Below, in pieces: positions 25,601 to 36,700 of a DNA stretch of 64,000 nt; position 1 is the stretch's first letter, and every line of letters begins with the position of its first letter. The stretch is from positions 15,667,501 to 15,731,500 of the forward strand of contig NC_090700.1 in assembly GCF_040954835.1 (NCBI RefSeq), written 5' to 3'. Below the pieces are notes generated by a model that saw only the letters and a program-made list of their open reading frames with translations, ran no database searches and was not told the origin of the DNA. The translations under genes were made by a program, and so were the position numbers. Source of the stretch: Lepisosteus oculatus. Lineage: Eukaryota; Chordata; Actinopteri; Semionotiformes; Lepisosteidae.

Positions 25601-27954
25601 AAGCTTCTCACTTGGTTGGACTTTCCCTTCAGAAATTCACACAATGTGCACAATGTGTCTCCCCTGAGATTAAAACCCAGGGACCACAAAGCTCAGGCTT
25701 TCCATAGCCAAGCATTTATTTTATTCTCCTCTTTCTGTACACACTGATTTGATCAGGGATAGCGGCACTTCTACTTTAGTGCTGCCATCAGTGACAAATG
25801 GGAGAATTGCTCTGTAATACCAGAGTTCTAAATAAATATTCTTCTTTTATTCAGGCCAGGACATGAGTCCCTTTCTGAAAGAAGAATGTAGTAAAATAAT
25901 AGTTTTATTTTTAGCGTGTGACAAAGCATACGGTACTTAAAAAATAAACCTTATTTGGTACAGTAAATAGATAACTTTCTTCAGTACACCCTTGAAGGCC
26001 TAGATTCTCAGATTTTTATTCCAAGTCATACCCTTTCGAAGGCTGAAAGATTACACTAATCTAGAGCCAAAGTGGAAAAAAAACAGTGCATTTGTAATAT
26101 TCCTTTCACTTCTGTGAAGTCAGGGTATTAGATTTCTATAGAAAATGACAGAATGTTACATTGGTGTACATCAAATACAATCCATGCCACCCTCATTGTC
26201 TAAATATTGACTAAATAAATGTGTGACATTTATTATATAGGCAAATATCCTTCAGGACGTATTAACACCAAATCCCTATGAGGGTCAAAAAAGTTTCATT
26301 TTGTAAAATGTCATCCTTCAGACCTTTCACCTCTGTTATTTACTGCTTGGGAATTAGCATTTATGCTAGGTAGAAATATTCAAAATCAAAACATCCTTTG
26401 ACAAGGGCCATTCATATTTAATTGGATCGAAGGCCCCAGAGTGCCTTATATCATAAATGGCAGTGAATGCCATTTGCAATATTATCTGTTGGCCTATCTG
26501 ACAATGCTCTTATTTAAGACATTGCTAATATTAAACAGTTGTGTAGTCTATGGCATTTTTAGGAGAAACTGCATGCTGTAAATCAAGGAACACATGTGAT
26601 CCATTGCCTTTAAACACATGTGAGTTTCTTAAAGCATTACCCCTTCAGCAGAAAGTGTAGATCTATGCAACAGTGCAATACAAACAATACCACCGCAAAG
26701 GCATTGTTTAATCCAACAGGTAATCAGGATATAACTGAAATTCAGATTTTCAAACTCATAATGTCAATTAGATTTAACTACACAAGTACAGTAAATATTA
26801 AGAAATTTGGAGAAAAACATTTAGAAAGGCTGTTTTTAAAAACCCCTTTACAGAATTACAATATAAAAGAACAGAATACTAACAGCTAATTGCAAAATCC
26901 AATAATGCCAATAAATACATGCTGGTGTTTCATGAAATTTTTTTTCTGCTTTTATTTCTCCAAGTATAACCATCAAAACAATGTAGAATGCACCCTGCTT
27001 CTATAAATCCATGCCACCTTAAAACTGAACAGACACAGGAACCTTGATGCTACTCCCCTTACTGAAGGGATATGAGGAGAACCCAGATTCATACAGAACG
27101 TCAAAAACAATCTGGCTTGTTGTGTGAGATGTATGTGATGCTTCGGGTTTGTTTGAGCCTTGAGTGGAGCAGGGCTTCAGGCAATTTCATTTCCTTCTGC
27201 TTTCCTGACCTCAGATGAATTAGGCCTATTAGCAACAGCCTCATAGGAAACATCTTATTGATTGTTATCCCGAAGCTGCGGTAGAATAAAACACGCCCTC
27301 TGTCAGGCTGGTGCATGCATACCAGACATTTCATTAGAGGATTCATTTTCCAAGGTAAATATGCGTCAGGATGCCTGTCAGGGAGATACAGAGCGATGAA
27401 TTCTCTTGCCTTCCACTTTTGTCCAAATTAATAAAGCTTCTGATGAGATTTATATAACTTAATTTTTTCATCTCGATTAGGTCTGACCACCTGCACCACA
27501 ACAGATATAATACGATAAAACATCAGATTTATTTAGCTCATATACAGGTAGAATGTTTCATAGCTCATATACTGTAAGTAATGAGATAAAGAAAAACAAA
27601 CGTGATAAGTTCAAAATGGATTTGTTCAGGGAACGTGGCATTTAGTTGGATTATGAAATAATACAATATCTGTTTGTAATGTGACTTTTTTTTTCGAATG
27701 TCCTCATTGATCCGATTTAAGATTAATAATGACAAAATCCCAGGAGCTCATAGACATCGATGATCAAAAGTGAAACTTTTCATTATATCTTTATTGTTGA
27801 TTAGTCTCCAAGGTCATGGAGCAGAAATAGATTAGAATCATGTTTAAACTGTATAGTTTGTCACAAATAGATACAGTGGTCATTACTTAAGATTTAATCA
27901 TTTAATAACTGTGACTGTTTTGATATCAGTGTTAGTAGCAGGAGCTAGTGCTTT
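22601..27954. other. Gene-free spacer between SERTM1 and RFXAP, left part
   Basis: No exon recognised. A SINE copy lies at 24850-25054. The stretches at about 23080-23300 and 26390-26600 are dense, non-repetitive and CNE-like (for example ATTGATTGATTAGG near 23090 and the inverted pair AAATGGCAGTGAATGCCATTT near 26455). The rest is AT-rich. Confidence 0.35.
24850..25054 (-). mobile_element. tRNA-headed SINE, internally deleted (copy 4)
   Basis: The same body text (CCAGAAGCCAATTAACCTGC, then GGACTGCAGGAGGAAACTGG) is present, but the B-box region is missing and the sequence jumps to GCAATGCTAACCACTGCAC. An old, partly deleted copy. Confidence 0.65.
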
Positions 27955-28215
27955 AGATCTTTGGTCCTGTGTTAAAACCCAACTGGGGACTCCTTGTGTG
28001 GAGTTTGCATGTTTTTTTGCGTCTACATTGCTTTTTTCCCCAGCTTCTCCTGTTCCTTGCCACAGTCCAGAGATATGCTAACGAGGCCAATTGCTGTCTC
28101 TATGTTTGGGTACCCTGTGTTGGACTGGCTTCTCACCCAAGATGTAGTCCATCCTTGTGGCCAGTGCCTACAGGGTTACAGTCCACCATGACCCTCTAAG
28201 GATAAAGCAGGTTCT
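27955..28215 (+). mobile_element. tRNA-headed SINE fragment, plus orientation (copy 7)
   Basis: Body motifs read directly on the plus strand: GTGGAGTTTGCATGTTTTTT, CACAGTCCAGAGATATGCTA, then a segment ending ACCCTCTAAGGATAAAGCAGG. The A-box head is eroded. It is the only copy in the window in this orientation. Confidence 0.6.
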
Positions 28216-28379
28216 GGGAATGACATTTTTATTAATTTGTGTAATTAATGTGTAAAACATTTTTGGGTCAAACCATCTTTGTACCACTTTCCTGTTTTAC
28301 CCTTGGCAACTGTTCAGGTATGAAGTAGTGATAAGTTTTGTTAATTGGTGAGTGTAACCATCTGGAATGCTGGCAGGAT

Positions 28380-28660
28380 GCGACCGTTCAAGAACTTAGT
28401 CTGAAAAGAGTAGGGGTGTAACCCCAGCGTCCTGGCCAAATTTTCCATTGGCCCTTACCCATCATGGCCTCCTAATAATCCTCATCTATGAATTGGCTTC
28501 ATTACTCTGCTCTCCCCCCCCACTGATAGCTGCACATTGGTGGAGGGGAGTCCCCATTACCTGTAAAGTGCTTTCAGGGGAGTGTCCAGATGTTTTTTAT
28601 TATTCCCAATAATAAAAAGTAAGCACTTTTTATTATTATTATATTGAGTGCGAAGCTTAA
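28380..28660 (+). mobile_element. 3' half of a 5S-derived SINE (SINE3-like)
   Basis: Shared text with the fuller minus-strand element at 61655-62196: CCTCATCTATGAATTGGCTT, GGTGGAGGGGAGTCC, GTAAAGTGCTTT and a (ATT)n end. The 5S-derived head is absent, so it is 5'-truncated or eroded. Confidence 0.55.
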
Positions 28661-30225
28661 AATGGGGAATGAATGAAATGAATGTTGACTGTATACTTGA
28701 AAGGTAGTGGCAAAGCAACTTGCAGTACTGCTTTTGCACTCCTAGCCTTGTCTTATGTGGGTTCTGACAGGTCACATTTAGCATAATTTACTATGCCAGT
28801 TAGAAATCCTTTAACATTTAAATCAGCACTATCATGGATATCAGATTTGATCACTAGTTAACTCAGAAACAGAATTTTGCGTGAAGCATCAAAGGTTTCT
28901 AACCAGAGTTTAGAAACATTACAATCCTTACCAATGCGAAATATTTTAGATCACTTTAAGTGTATTTTTCGTCAACTGTTGATTTTATTGAAAGAGAATA
29001 GGGGAGAAAACAGCAAGCAAATGCAATTAGATATACAAGAGCTCATAAATACGGGAAAGGAATCAAAAAAAAATACTATTAACTGTTAACTCAGGCTTGA
29101 CCAGGAAAGCAGAGCTCAGGTCCCGGGGGAACCCACACCATTTATTCGAGTCATGTGTCCATTTCTGGTTCAATCCCGAGTTTAAGGATAAGTTTCTTTA
29201 TAAATTTATAAATGCCAATTGTAATTGTAAACCTGCCAATAACATTTTACATCTTTACAGAAACAATCAACATCTTTAAAAAATCCCATAGTTCAGGTGT
29301 CACCTGCATTCCAGGGAAAGGATTTCCTGAATAGTTTATCCTATAGAAATTAAGTAAATTATACTTAATTATAAATTATAAGTGAACTTTACATCTGTAT
29401 TTTTATTTTCAAAAATCATGACAGATCTCTCCAGATACAAACAAAAGCCCAAATCATGACAGGAGACAAACGAATAAATACACATGGCTGAATTCCTAAC
29501 AGAACCATTGGATTGGGGCTCTGCGTACCGATTCTTGCTGAACAATAATAAAAATCAGTCAGTGTCAGTTCTGCTTTGTGAACTTTGTCCAAATGAAATA
29601 GGGAAAGAAGCAAGCGACTTTTTCCACTCTGTGTACTTTTCAATTCCAGGAAAATTAAATACTACCATGCAATATTCTATGCATGCCTCCCTTAACCTTG
29701 CTATTTGGCACAAATAAATTAATAAAGGCTTGCTGGAATTTTAAACAGCTCATATCATCTAATAAAATCATTCAGTAAAATGCCTTAGAATACATGCCGT
29801 TATTTTAACTCTCATCCTCAGAAGTATGGATATTCATACAATTTTGTGCTGGTGGGCCTTTTTGCAAACCGCTTCCCATAAAACAAATTATTAAATACAC
29901 ATTTATATTTTTAATTTGTTACGTTTTGGTGGGAGCTTCAGTAATAGAGATTGCTATTTTAGGAAATGTTTCTCTAGACTCTCGAGCCTGAGTATTTTTT
30001 TCAGTTCTCTGTGCTTCCTCAGGGTCTGCATCTCCTTGTTGTTTTCCATACTGGTCAGATACTTGACCAGTGCCCACTGTCTTGGGGGCACAGTAGCCTT
30101 CCAGTTTGTGCATGTTCACCAGCGGGTTAGGTAGGGTTTTATCTGGATGGCTACAACACGTGATAATTTCCCCATAACCACCCTTCACTGACTTACCCTC
30201 ATTCAGTCTGTGAAGATGGCAATCA
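28661..30225. other. Gene-free spacer
   Basis: AT-rich sequence without recognised genes or repeats. Short open frames here lack splice signals or family resemblance. Confidence 0.4.
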
Positions 30226-30640
30226 AAAAGAATAATAATATAATAATAATAATAAACGTTATTTTATATAGCGCCTTTAAAGGTGGCTTCTCAAAGCGCT
30301 TTACAGGATGACAATAACAATAAATAAGAAGACTACAACAATAAATAAGAAAATTTCACAAGACAGGACACAATTATAATTACAACAATAACAATAGAGG
30401 AGACCGTGGAAGATGGTATTAAGAAGAGCAGAGGGGTGAAGAATGGAACCAGTTAAGTAAAGGCTTTTCTGAAAAGGAGGGTTTTGAGTCTGGATTTGAA
30501 GGAGTTTAGAGAAGGTGACTCTCTAATATCCTTGGGCAAGGAGTTCCAGAGCTTGGGGGCATAGCAGGAGAAGGCCCTGTCGCCCATACAATGTAGACGG
30601 GCTTGGGGGACAGTAAGGAGGGCAGAATTTGAAGAGAATC
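30226..30640 (-). mobile_element. L2-like LINE 3' end
   Basis: On the minus strand about 30605-30453 reads as a C-terminal LINE fragment (GDRAFSCYAPKLWNSLPKDI then SPSLNSFKSRLKTLLFRKAFT and a stop). This is the typical end of the L2-type reverse transcriptase polyprotein. The 3' UTR ends with AAGCGCTTTGAGAAGCCACC, a GGCGCTATATAAAA motif and a (TTA)n microsatellite at 30226-30256, which is the usual L2/CR1 tail form. It is a 5'-truncated, dead copy. Confidence 0.7.
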
Positions 30641-31339
30641 AAGAAATATTAGGGACATGGTACACTAGATGGTAAAAGCAGAATTTAAAACGACCACTTT
30701 AGAGTTGTAAAGAAGTGACAATGTATTTTTTCATTATGGAGGAAATTTGTCACTTCAAACCATGACTTGCATGCAGAGAAACAGCTTCTGTGGAAGGCCA
30801 GCCAGTATTCATTATACCTTCTACTGGTAGGATGACTTGTAAATGACATACTTTGGCAGACACGGATTGCTGTCTTTGCACTCTCTCATCTGCATTCAGC
30901 AAGCACTGCCAAACAAGAAAACCGAATAGGATTCAGTATATCAATAATTCATGTCAGCCACATTCCAGTGCCATATTTTCCCGCCTGAGTAAAAGCCCAA
31001 CAAGATACAGCACTCACTCATTCATACATAAAGAGAGGAAAAAAATCCCTGGAGTCATAGGCATTTGGTATTCCACAGACCTTCAACACAGCCCCTCATG
31101 TGGAAAGAAGCATAACCTTATTCATGAAAAGATGTGGGGCTTGTGTCTGGGGATCACACATTTTAAATACTTCATGAATTAGGAAATTTAAAAACAAATG
31201 TCCAGGTTACATTTTACACTGGTTTAATTTTTTAACAAAATCATACATACAGAGACACTGATGCCAACACACCTGAAATAAAAGGGGAAGAAATACAGTG
31301 GGGAAACAGATCGATAACATTGCATTTGCTACCAGTGTT
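30641..31339. other. Spacer between two LINE relics
   Basis: No gene recognised. An open frame of 109 codons at 30853-31182 has no family resemblance and is taken as chance. Confidence 0.35.
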
Positions 31340-31860
31340 CAGTCTATATTATATAGGGTCTGTAAAAGTAACTTCTCAAAGCACATTACAGCAAGAAAAA
31401 AAAGATTACATGGAGCAAAATCAAAGTAGAAGAATTAAAAACATGAGTTAAGGATGCAATAGAAGATGCAAGGAGCTATGGTGAGTAACAAGAGAAGGCT
31501 CTGTCACCCACAGAATGTAGACTGGCTTGGGGAACAGAGAGGAGACCAAACTTAGACTAAAAAGGCTGCGAGATGGGAAGTAGGAAGATAGGTCTCACAG
31601 ATATTGAGGTGCCAAGCCATGTACAGTAGAGCCTTATAGACAAGCATGGGGATTTTGAAGTCGACACAAAACCCGATAGGAATCCAATGCAAAGACTCCA
31701 GGACAGGAGTAATGTGATCACTTGCACAAGACCTGGTCAGGATTCTGGCTGCCAAATTCTGGGCATACTGAAGTTTGTTCAGATGTGGATTTAGATACCC
31801 CATTGAATAGGACGTTGCAGTAACCAGTTCTGGAAGAGAAACGTGTTGCATAGCTTTTCA
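31340..31860 (-). mobile_element. L2-like LINE relic, reverse-transcriptase C-terminal region
   Basis: An open minus-strand frame at 31552-31851 gives LNKLQYAQNLAARILTRS followed by DHITPVLESLHWIPIGF and DFKIPMLVYKAL, the well-known L2-clade region after the polymerase domain. At about 31530-31480 it continues with VPQASLHSVGDRAFS, which overlaps what the neighbouring relic encodes, so these are two separate insertions of the same family in the same orientation. No intact element remains. Confidence 0.7.
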
Positions 31861-33250
31861 GCTACAGCTCGAGACAACATAGCACATAGAGTGGCAAAAT
31901 TTAACACTTTTGTTACTAAAAAGGATCTAACCCGAGAATTATCCTTGTTCATTACTTTGTGTCCCAAACTCTAGTGCTTAATAGGATCTTAGAAGTTTTG
32001 TTTGCTAACTGGATAGAGCTGGATAATATATAGCCTTAGTTAACCTGAATTTTACTGATTATATCTATTAAATTTGCTACCCCACAGCCATTGTTTCAGG
32101 AGGTTAATGTTTGGCACAGCTGTTTTGGATATTCTCCTGTCACATATTGGTATGCAAAGAACCAAATTAGATCTAGGCAAAGAACTGAGGAATTATTGGC
32201 CAGCATTTTTATTATTTTGTATTTAGCATTTTTATATTTTTGTTTTTTTTTTACAGCTTAATTTAAATTTAGCATGGCTATGCAATTATGTTCTCATGCA
32301 AATATTAAAATACTTGAACTAGAGGAAATGCAGATTCTATAACTTTTTTGAAGAGAATTTTCACTTTTACTTCGGAGTTTTATAGAGCTTGCTTAGATTG
32401 TTTCTTTCATGCAAAGAGAAATACAACAGAACACTACTCTGAAAAAAAGGGGGTATAGTTGAATGGCTTAATTACTTGGGTAGTAACAAATACTCCGTTA
32501 GAAAAATAATAAATTGTAAGGCATATAACAAAAAGAAAATTAAGATGATATCCGCTCCTCTATAAGACTGTAAAATTTCTCCACTGCCTAAATGCTTGGT
32601 TGTTATGAATGAAATACTGCTCCATCCCTAGCTTCTAGGCATAACTCCAGAATTTCTGCAACACAACGTGTCTAGGAAAATACTGCACTGCAAAAATAAA
32701 AACCAACAACAATATATACTCTTTCATTTCAGTGCCCCAGAAAGCATTAAACGTGTCCCTTGAAAAGCCTGTCAAGAGTAAACAGTAGTGTGAAACAAAG
32801 AACATTCAATAAAAACACAATGTAGAGAAGATAATCTTAGCGTTCACTTTCAACACTGTTTTTGCAATGTTCTTAATAAAATATTTTATTATGAAGTTTT
32901 AACATCTACCCCTTCATAATTGCATTACCTTTTGCCTAACTTTATTATTCCTTTTATGATGTCAGTTCGCTATTCATATATATTTTTTGTTTTACTTGGA
33001 CTTCTTGGTAGTGCGATGTGTATCTTGTGTCAAATATTTTCCCATTTTGATCTACCGGCCACGGCATTGTCAGATTTATGTTGTCATAGGTTTGTGTTCT
33101 GCCTTCACGTAAACGGTTCAAAATGCGATGGATTGAAGTATATTTACCACCGCTTTCCACTGGGCGGCAACATCGCAAAACGTAAGAGCTCAAAATTTCA
33201 TCCGCAAAGCTCTTGAATGAAGTCGCCTCGTTGTTTGTTAGTGTTTTTAT
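31861..33250. other. Spacer upstream of RFXAP
   Basis: AT-rich up to about 33050, then a short richer stretch with several CpG (33050-33240). A 72-bp segment at 32075-32146 recurs downstream of RFXAP at 35925-35995. No gene recognised. Confidence 0.35.
32075..32146 (+). repeat. 72-bp dispersed repeat, copy A
   Basis: Shares TGCTACCC, then AGGAGGTTAAT, TTTGGCACAGCT and TTCTCCTGTCACAT with 35925-35995, with only a few substitutions. The two copies are direct repeats that bracket RFXAP. Confidence 0.75.
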
Positions 33251-33290
33251 TTCAGGAAGCGTGGCAGAGAAACAACAAGAATCAATGTGC

Positions 33291-33298
33291 TATAAATA
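33291..33298 (+). promoter_or_regulatory. RFXAP TATA-like box candidate
   Basis: TATAAATA at 33291-33298 lies 310 bases before the RFXAP start codon and just upstream of a moderately CpG-containing leader. A start of transcription near 33325 would give a leader of about 280 bases. Not tested. Confidence 0.25.
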
Positions 33299-33608
33299 TA
33301 ACTCCATTCGCGAGTTTCGTTTTATTCATTAGTTTTTAAACATATGAACCCTTGTGATGGAAGATAATTATGTCCGTTGAGGGTCTTTTCTGTGTCAGAA
33401 TTAGTTGGTATATGCTCTAAACCACAAATGGTTGTCTGATTTAGATGGGTATTGAATAATGGTATTTCTCCCTTTACAGTAAAGCTGTAAATTAATGTTT
33501 GGACATCGAAATCGTGTAGACAGAAGTGCTATCTTACCGATTTATCGTACGTGTACATCTGTAGCTGTCAACAATACATAGCAATTCGCATTGCCTTGCT
33601 AATCAAGG

Positions 33609-34049
33609 ATGACTGAAGAAACAAACGCTCCTACCACGGGTGTGAGCACCGACCCCAGTGTCTCGCTGGCAGTGAGTAAAGATGTGCCTACTTACTTTGT
33701 GGGGGACTGCCCCCCAGCTGAGAGCAGGACGACCGTGATCACCCCACAGGAGTCAGAAAGCGTGGTGTACTACGACGGCGGAGACGATCCGGGCGAGGAG
33801 AGCGATGTGCTGGACGCCTCGGATCCCAGAGACAGCACCGCCAGCCCCGAGGAGCTCAATGACGAGGAGGGCTTTGGGGACAACGAGAACGTGATGAAGA
33901 CCTGCATCTACGAGGGCTGCACCGAGACCACCACGCAGAAGGCCAAGCAGAGGAAGCCGTGGATGTGCAAGAAACACCGAAATAAAATGTACAAAGACAA
34001 ATACAAGAAAAAGAAGAGCGATCAAGCCATGTCTAGCGGGAAGCTAGAT
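33609..34049 (+). CDS. RFXAP: RFXAP coding exon 1
   Basis: 147 codons, ending ...SGKLD with donor GTAGGT directly after. Reading on into the intron keeps the frame open to 34157, which would only make a truncated retained-intron product. A second possible donor (GTACCC) lies 4 bases later but breaks the frame. Confidence 0.93.
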
Positions 34050-35460
34050 GTAGGTACCCCTCGTAGATACCCCACTATTCTTTCTCTTCTCCCATACAGC
34101 TTTACTGAATTTCTGCGTTGTTGCAAAAAAGTATTGGATCTCACCGACACACTGTAGCCCATGGGTTGCAGATTGGTTTTCCCAATTGATACGTTAATTT
34201 GGATTTTATGCTCCGAATGAAAAGCCGTTTGTTAATTTCACCCACTCCAAGTGTAACCTAGTGGTAATGTTTAAATAGCAATGCGGATTTTAAAACAATC
34301 TGTGTGATATCCATACCGAAATAGTTTGTCCAATCTTGTAATTATATAAGGCATTTTACAGTAGCTTAATTTACTTATTTTTTTGCACTTAAACAGGAGA
34401 GCGCAGAAGAGAGACCCGTGTCTGCTACGAAACAGCGTTTAGGAGGTTTAGGTGAACGTCCAGCCCGGCCTTCGCTCTTAGAACAAGTCCTTAACCAGAA
34501 GAGATTGGTGAGTGCCGTGTGAAAATTTACTTTCACCTCTTTAATGATAAAATGAGATTTGTAATTGCTATCGGTCCCGTAACCAATTTCTGAGTTTCGG
34601 GAACTGCCCTCGTTCGTGTGTGTCGCCCGAAATGTGACCAATTGGACCTAAAATAAACACTAATTTAAAAAATATCTAATACTCTTTCCCACCTGTGCCT
34701 GTTTATCATAAATTGACTTATTTAATCAGAAATAATGGAGGAAAAGGAAAAGCTGTGTAAAATTCTATGTGCTGATGTTGTTGGAAACCATTTAAGTAGG
34801 GTAATTCTGAGACGTGGGACAGACCGCAGAAACAAGTTAAAGAGAAGTCAAGACTGATCGATTAGCATTGGAGATTTAGAGCTCAGCTAGAATTAAAGGT
34901 AGCAGAGGCAGAGTCTGGGAACCACTGATTTAGAGATGCAGTTAAATAATGACAAGAATAATTAACTATTAAATTGTGGTCTAGTAGTTCTTTACAAGTG
35001 GAGCATAAGGTAGGAAGCGTTTCTGAAACGTTTGGTGTTTTAATGACAATCTATTAATTTAACCACCAACCATACTTAGTACTGTATTCAACTTGATTAA
35101 AGAAAGGGGACTGCAGTTCCTTTATCAAGTGTGTAATGGCTGTAGTGGGCATGCTTGCATTTTGAAACAATCACTGCCTCAGAATCAGTATTCAGTGCCG
35201 TTCCACTATTCTGATGTCAGCTACAAGAAGGTGCTATAATAGTTTTTTCTGTAATGTATGGAACTTATTTAGCTTTCCCACCCCAGAAAATGTTAACTGA
35301 AGCGTAAGTTCATTTACCCTTGAGGAGATGCACATTTGAATTTTTTTTTATCTTTTTCTTTCAGTCCTTACTGAGAAGTCCAGAAGTCATTAGCTTTTTG
35401 CAGCAACAGCAGCGATTACTAACCAACCAGACTCGAGCGCAACCACATCAAGACTATTAA
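33609..35460 (+). CDS. RFXAP: Regulatory factor X-associated protein, three coding exons
   Basis: Exons 33609-34049, 34397-34507 and 35365-35460 join in phase 0 to a 215-residue protein (human about 272; the difference is in the N-terminal part). RFXAP is a subunit of the RFX complex with RFX5 and RFXANK, which binds the X box of MHC class II promoters in the nucleus. Visible features are an acidic region (about 55-95, DDPGEESD...DEEGFGDNEN) and the family signature CIYEGCTETTTQ...KQRKPWMCKKHRNKMYKD at 99-130. A lysine-rich stretch KYKKKK (131-136) suits a nuclear signal. GERPARPSLLEQVLNQKRL and SLLRSPEVISFLQQQQRLL form the conserved C-terminal part, ending glutamine-rich. The start codon is the first ATG after in-frame stops and is followed directly by the acidic domain. 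Neighbours: SERTM1 upstream, SMAD9 converging downstream. Confidence 0.95.
34397..34507 (+). CDS. RFXAP: RFXAP coding exon 2
   Basis: 37 codons, between acceptor TTAAACAG and donor GTGAGT, encoding ESAEERP to LLEQVLNQKRL. The second half is near-identical to the known family. Confidence 0.93.
35365..35460 (+). CDS. RFXAP: RFXAP coding exon 3
   Basis: 31 codons plus TAA after acceptor TTTTCTTTCAG. Encodes SLLRSPEVISFLQQQQRLL then a short divergent tail ending HQDY. Confidence 0.93.
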   Translation, partial: SLLRSPEVISFLQQQQRLLTNQTRAQPHQDY

Positions 35461-35924
35461 GTTGGAAATGGTGAAGAGGGAGGGCGGTCATTTTATTCTT
35501 CCTTTTCTTCATGCACGACTGCAAAACCTTGTGGATATTTTTTTTTCCCCTGGAAGCCAATTTTATGCTAGAAATCCTAAATCATTGGACTGGACAGCAG
35601 AGGTTGAAATTCCCCAAAACAGACGAACCCTTTTTCCATTAAAAGAAAATTCAAGCAATTTACCCAAGCAGGTGCTCAAACATAGAACCCTGTGTTGAGA
35701 AAAGAAAAACAAAATACTGTGGATCACAAAAGCTTGTTACAAAAATGGCAGTCAGAAGAATTTGGCTCCTCTGAAAAAAAGTTAGAGCGTGAACAATCAT
35801 GTCAAATCAGAACATCAAAACCAGCTTTTAGGAACTGGTTTTCAGATTCCCTTTTTAATGTCATTGAATGCTTAGTTTAGTGTTTAACTATGCAGTGCTA
35901 CGACAGTATGCTTATGTATCAGTC

Positions 35925-35995
35925 TGCTACCCAGCAGCCTTTGTTTTAGGAGGTTAATATTTGGCACAGCTATTTTGGAATTTCTCCTGTCACAT
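35925..35995 (+). repeat. 72-bp dispersed repeat, copy B
   Basis: Direct-repeat partner of 32075-32146; see that entry. It lies in the presumed RFXAP 3' UTR. Confidence 0.75.
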
Positions 35996-36690
35996 TTTTA
36001 ACAAAATACCACTCTGTACTGCAACTGCGTAAATGGGTTTGTGATGTCTACTATTTTATCTGAGGGTTTTCGCCAGTTTCGAATTCTCATTTCCTCCCTC
36101 CTCCCAGAAGTGGGAAGGTAAGGTTTGATCGACTTTGTCTCCAATGTTCATCCTCATTAGGTGTCTGTTCTCCCCGTGTCATGATCCAATTGTGAAGCGA
36201 GCCGCAATGCTGCCATTTTCCATTACGAGCTGTTGGCAGGCAAAGAGACTACACACAGGCAGACAGCCAATGCAAAATGGGACAATTCTTGCTTTTAATC
36301 CCCAATGGTGAGTTTTATCACGGACAAATATGGCACTTCCATTTTTTCACGGATTTTACAGCAGGCAGTATCGGAAATACACTGAAGTTGTAAGCTGTAT
36401 TATATTATAACTGGAAAATCTGCTAGCAGTTTTCAGCAATTCCAGATTATTCCTAACCAATTTAGCTCAGCAGTGCCTGTGAACATCAAGTAAATTAAAA
36501 GGACATTAGAAATACTCTAATCCCTCTGTGTAAGAGCTTAATTTTTTCCCCAAAAAACTGCTTATAAGGTGAAAACTTGAATAACAGAAATCCCCTTTAC
36601 TTTCCCTTTATAAGCTTCAGTTGTTTCTAGAACTCAAAAATGTTCCCTTAGACACCCAATCTTCCCCTTTACACAACACATTCTCCATTG

Positions 36691-36696
36691 AATAAA
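36691..36696 (+). terminator. RFXAP polyadenylation signal candidate
   Basis: First canonical AATAAA found downstream of the RFXAP stop codon, 1.23 kb past it. Confidence 0.3.
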
Positions 36697-36700
36697 AATA

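Larger units (their letters stand above)
35461..36700 (+). other. RFXAP: RFXAP 3' UTR (probable extent)
   Basis: No further gene is read here. The sequence holds the 72-bp repeat copy B (35925-35995), a CNE-like block at about 36180-36300 with AATGCTGCCATTTTCCATTA text, and a canonical AATAAA at 36691-36696. The real end of the transcript is unknown. Confidence 0.35.

Noticed and set aside
34050-34157. Extension of RFXAP exon 1 into intron 1 (182-codon frame)
   Set aside because: A GTAGGT donor at 34050 and a matching phase-0 exon 2 restore the known C-terminus; the extension has no family similarity.
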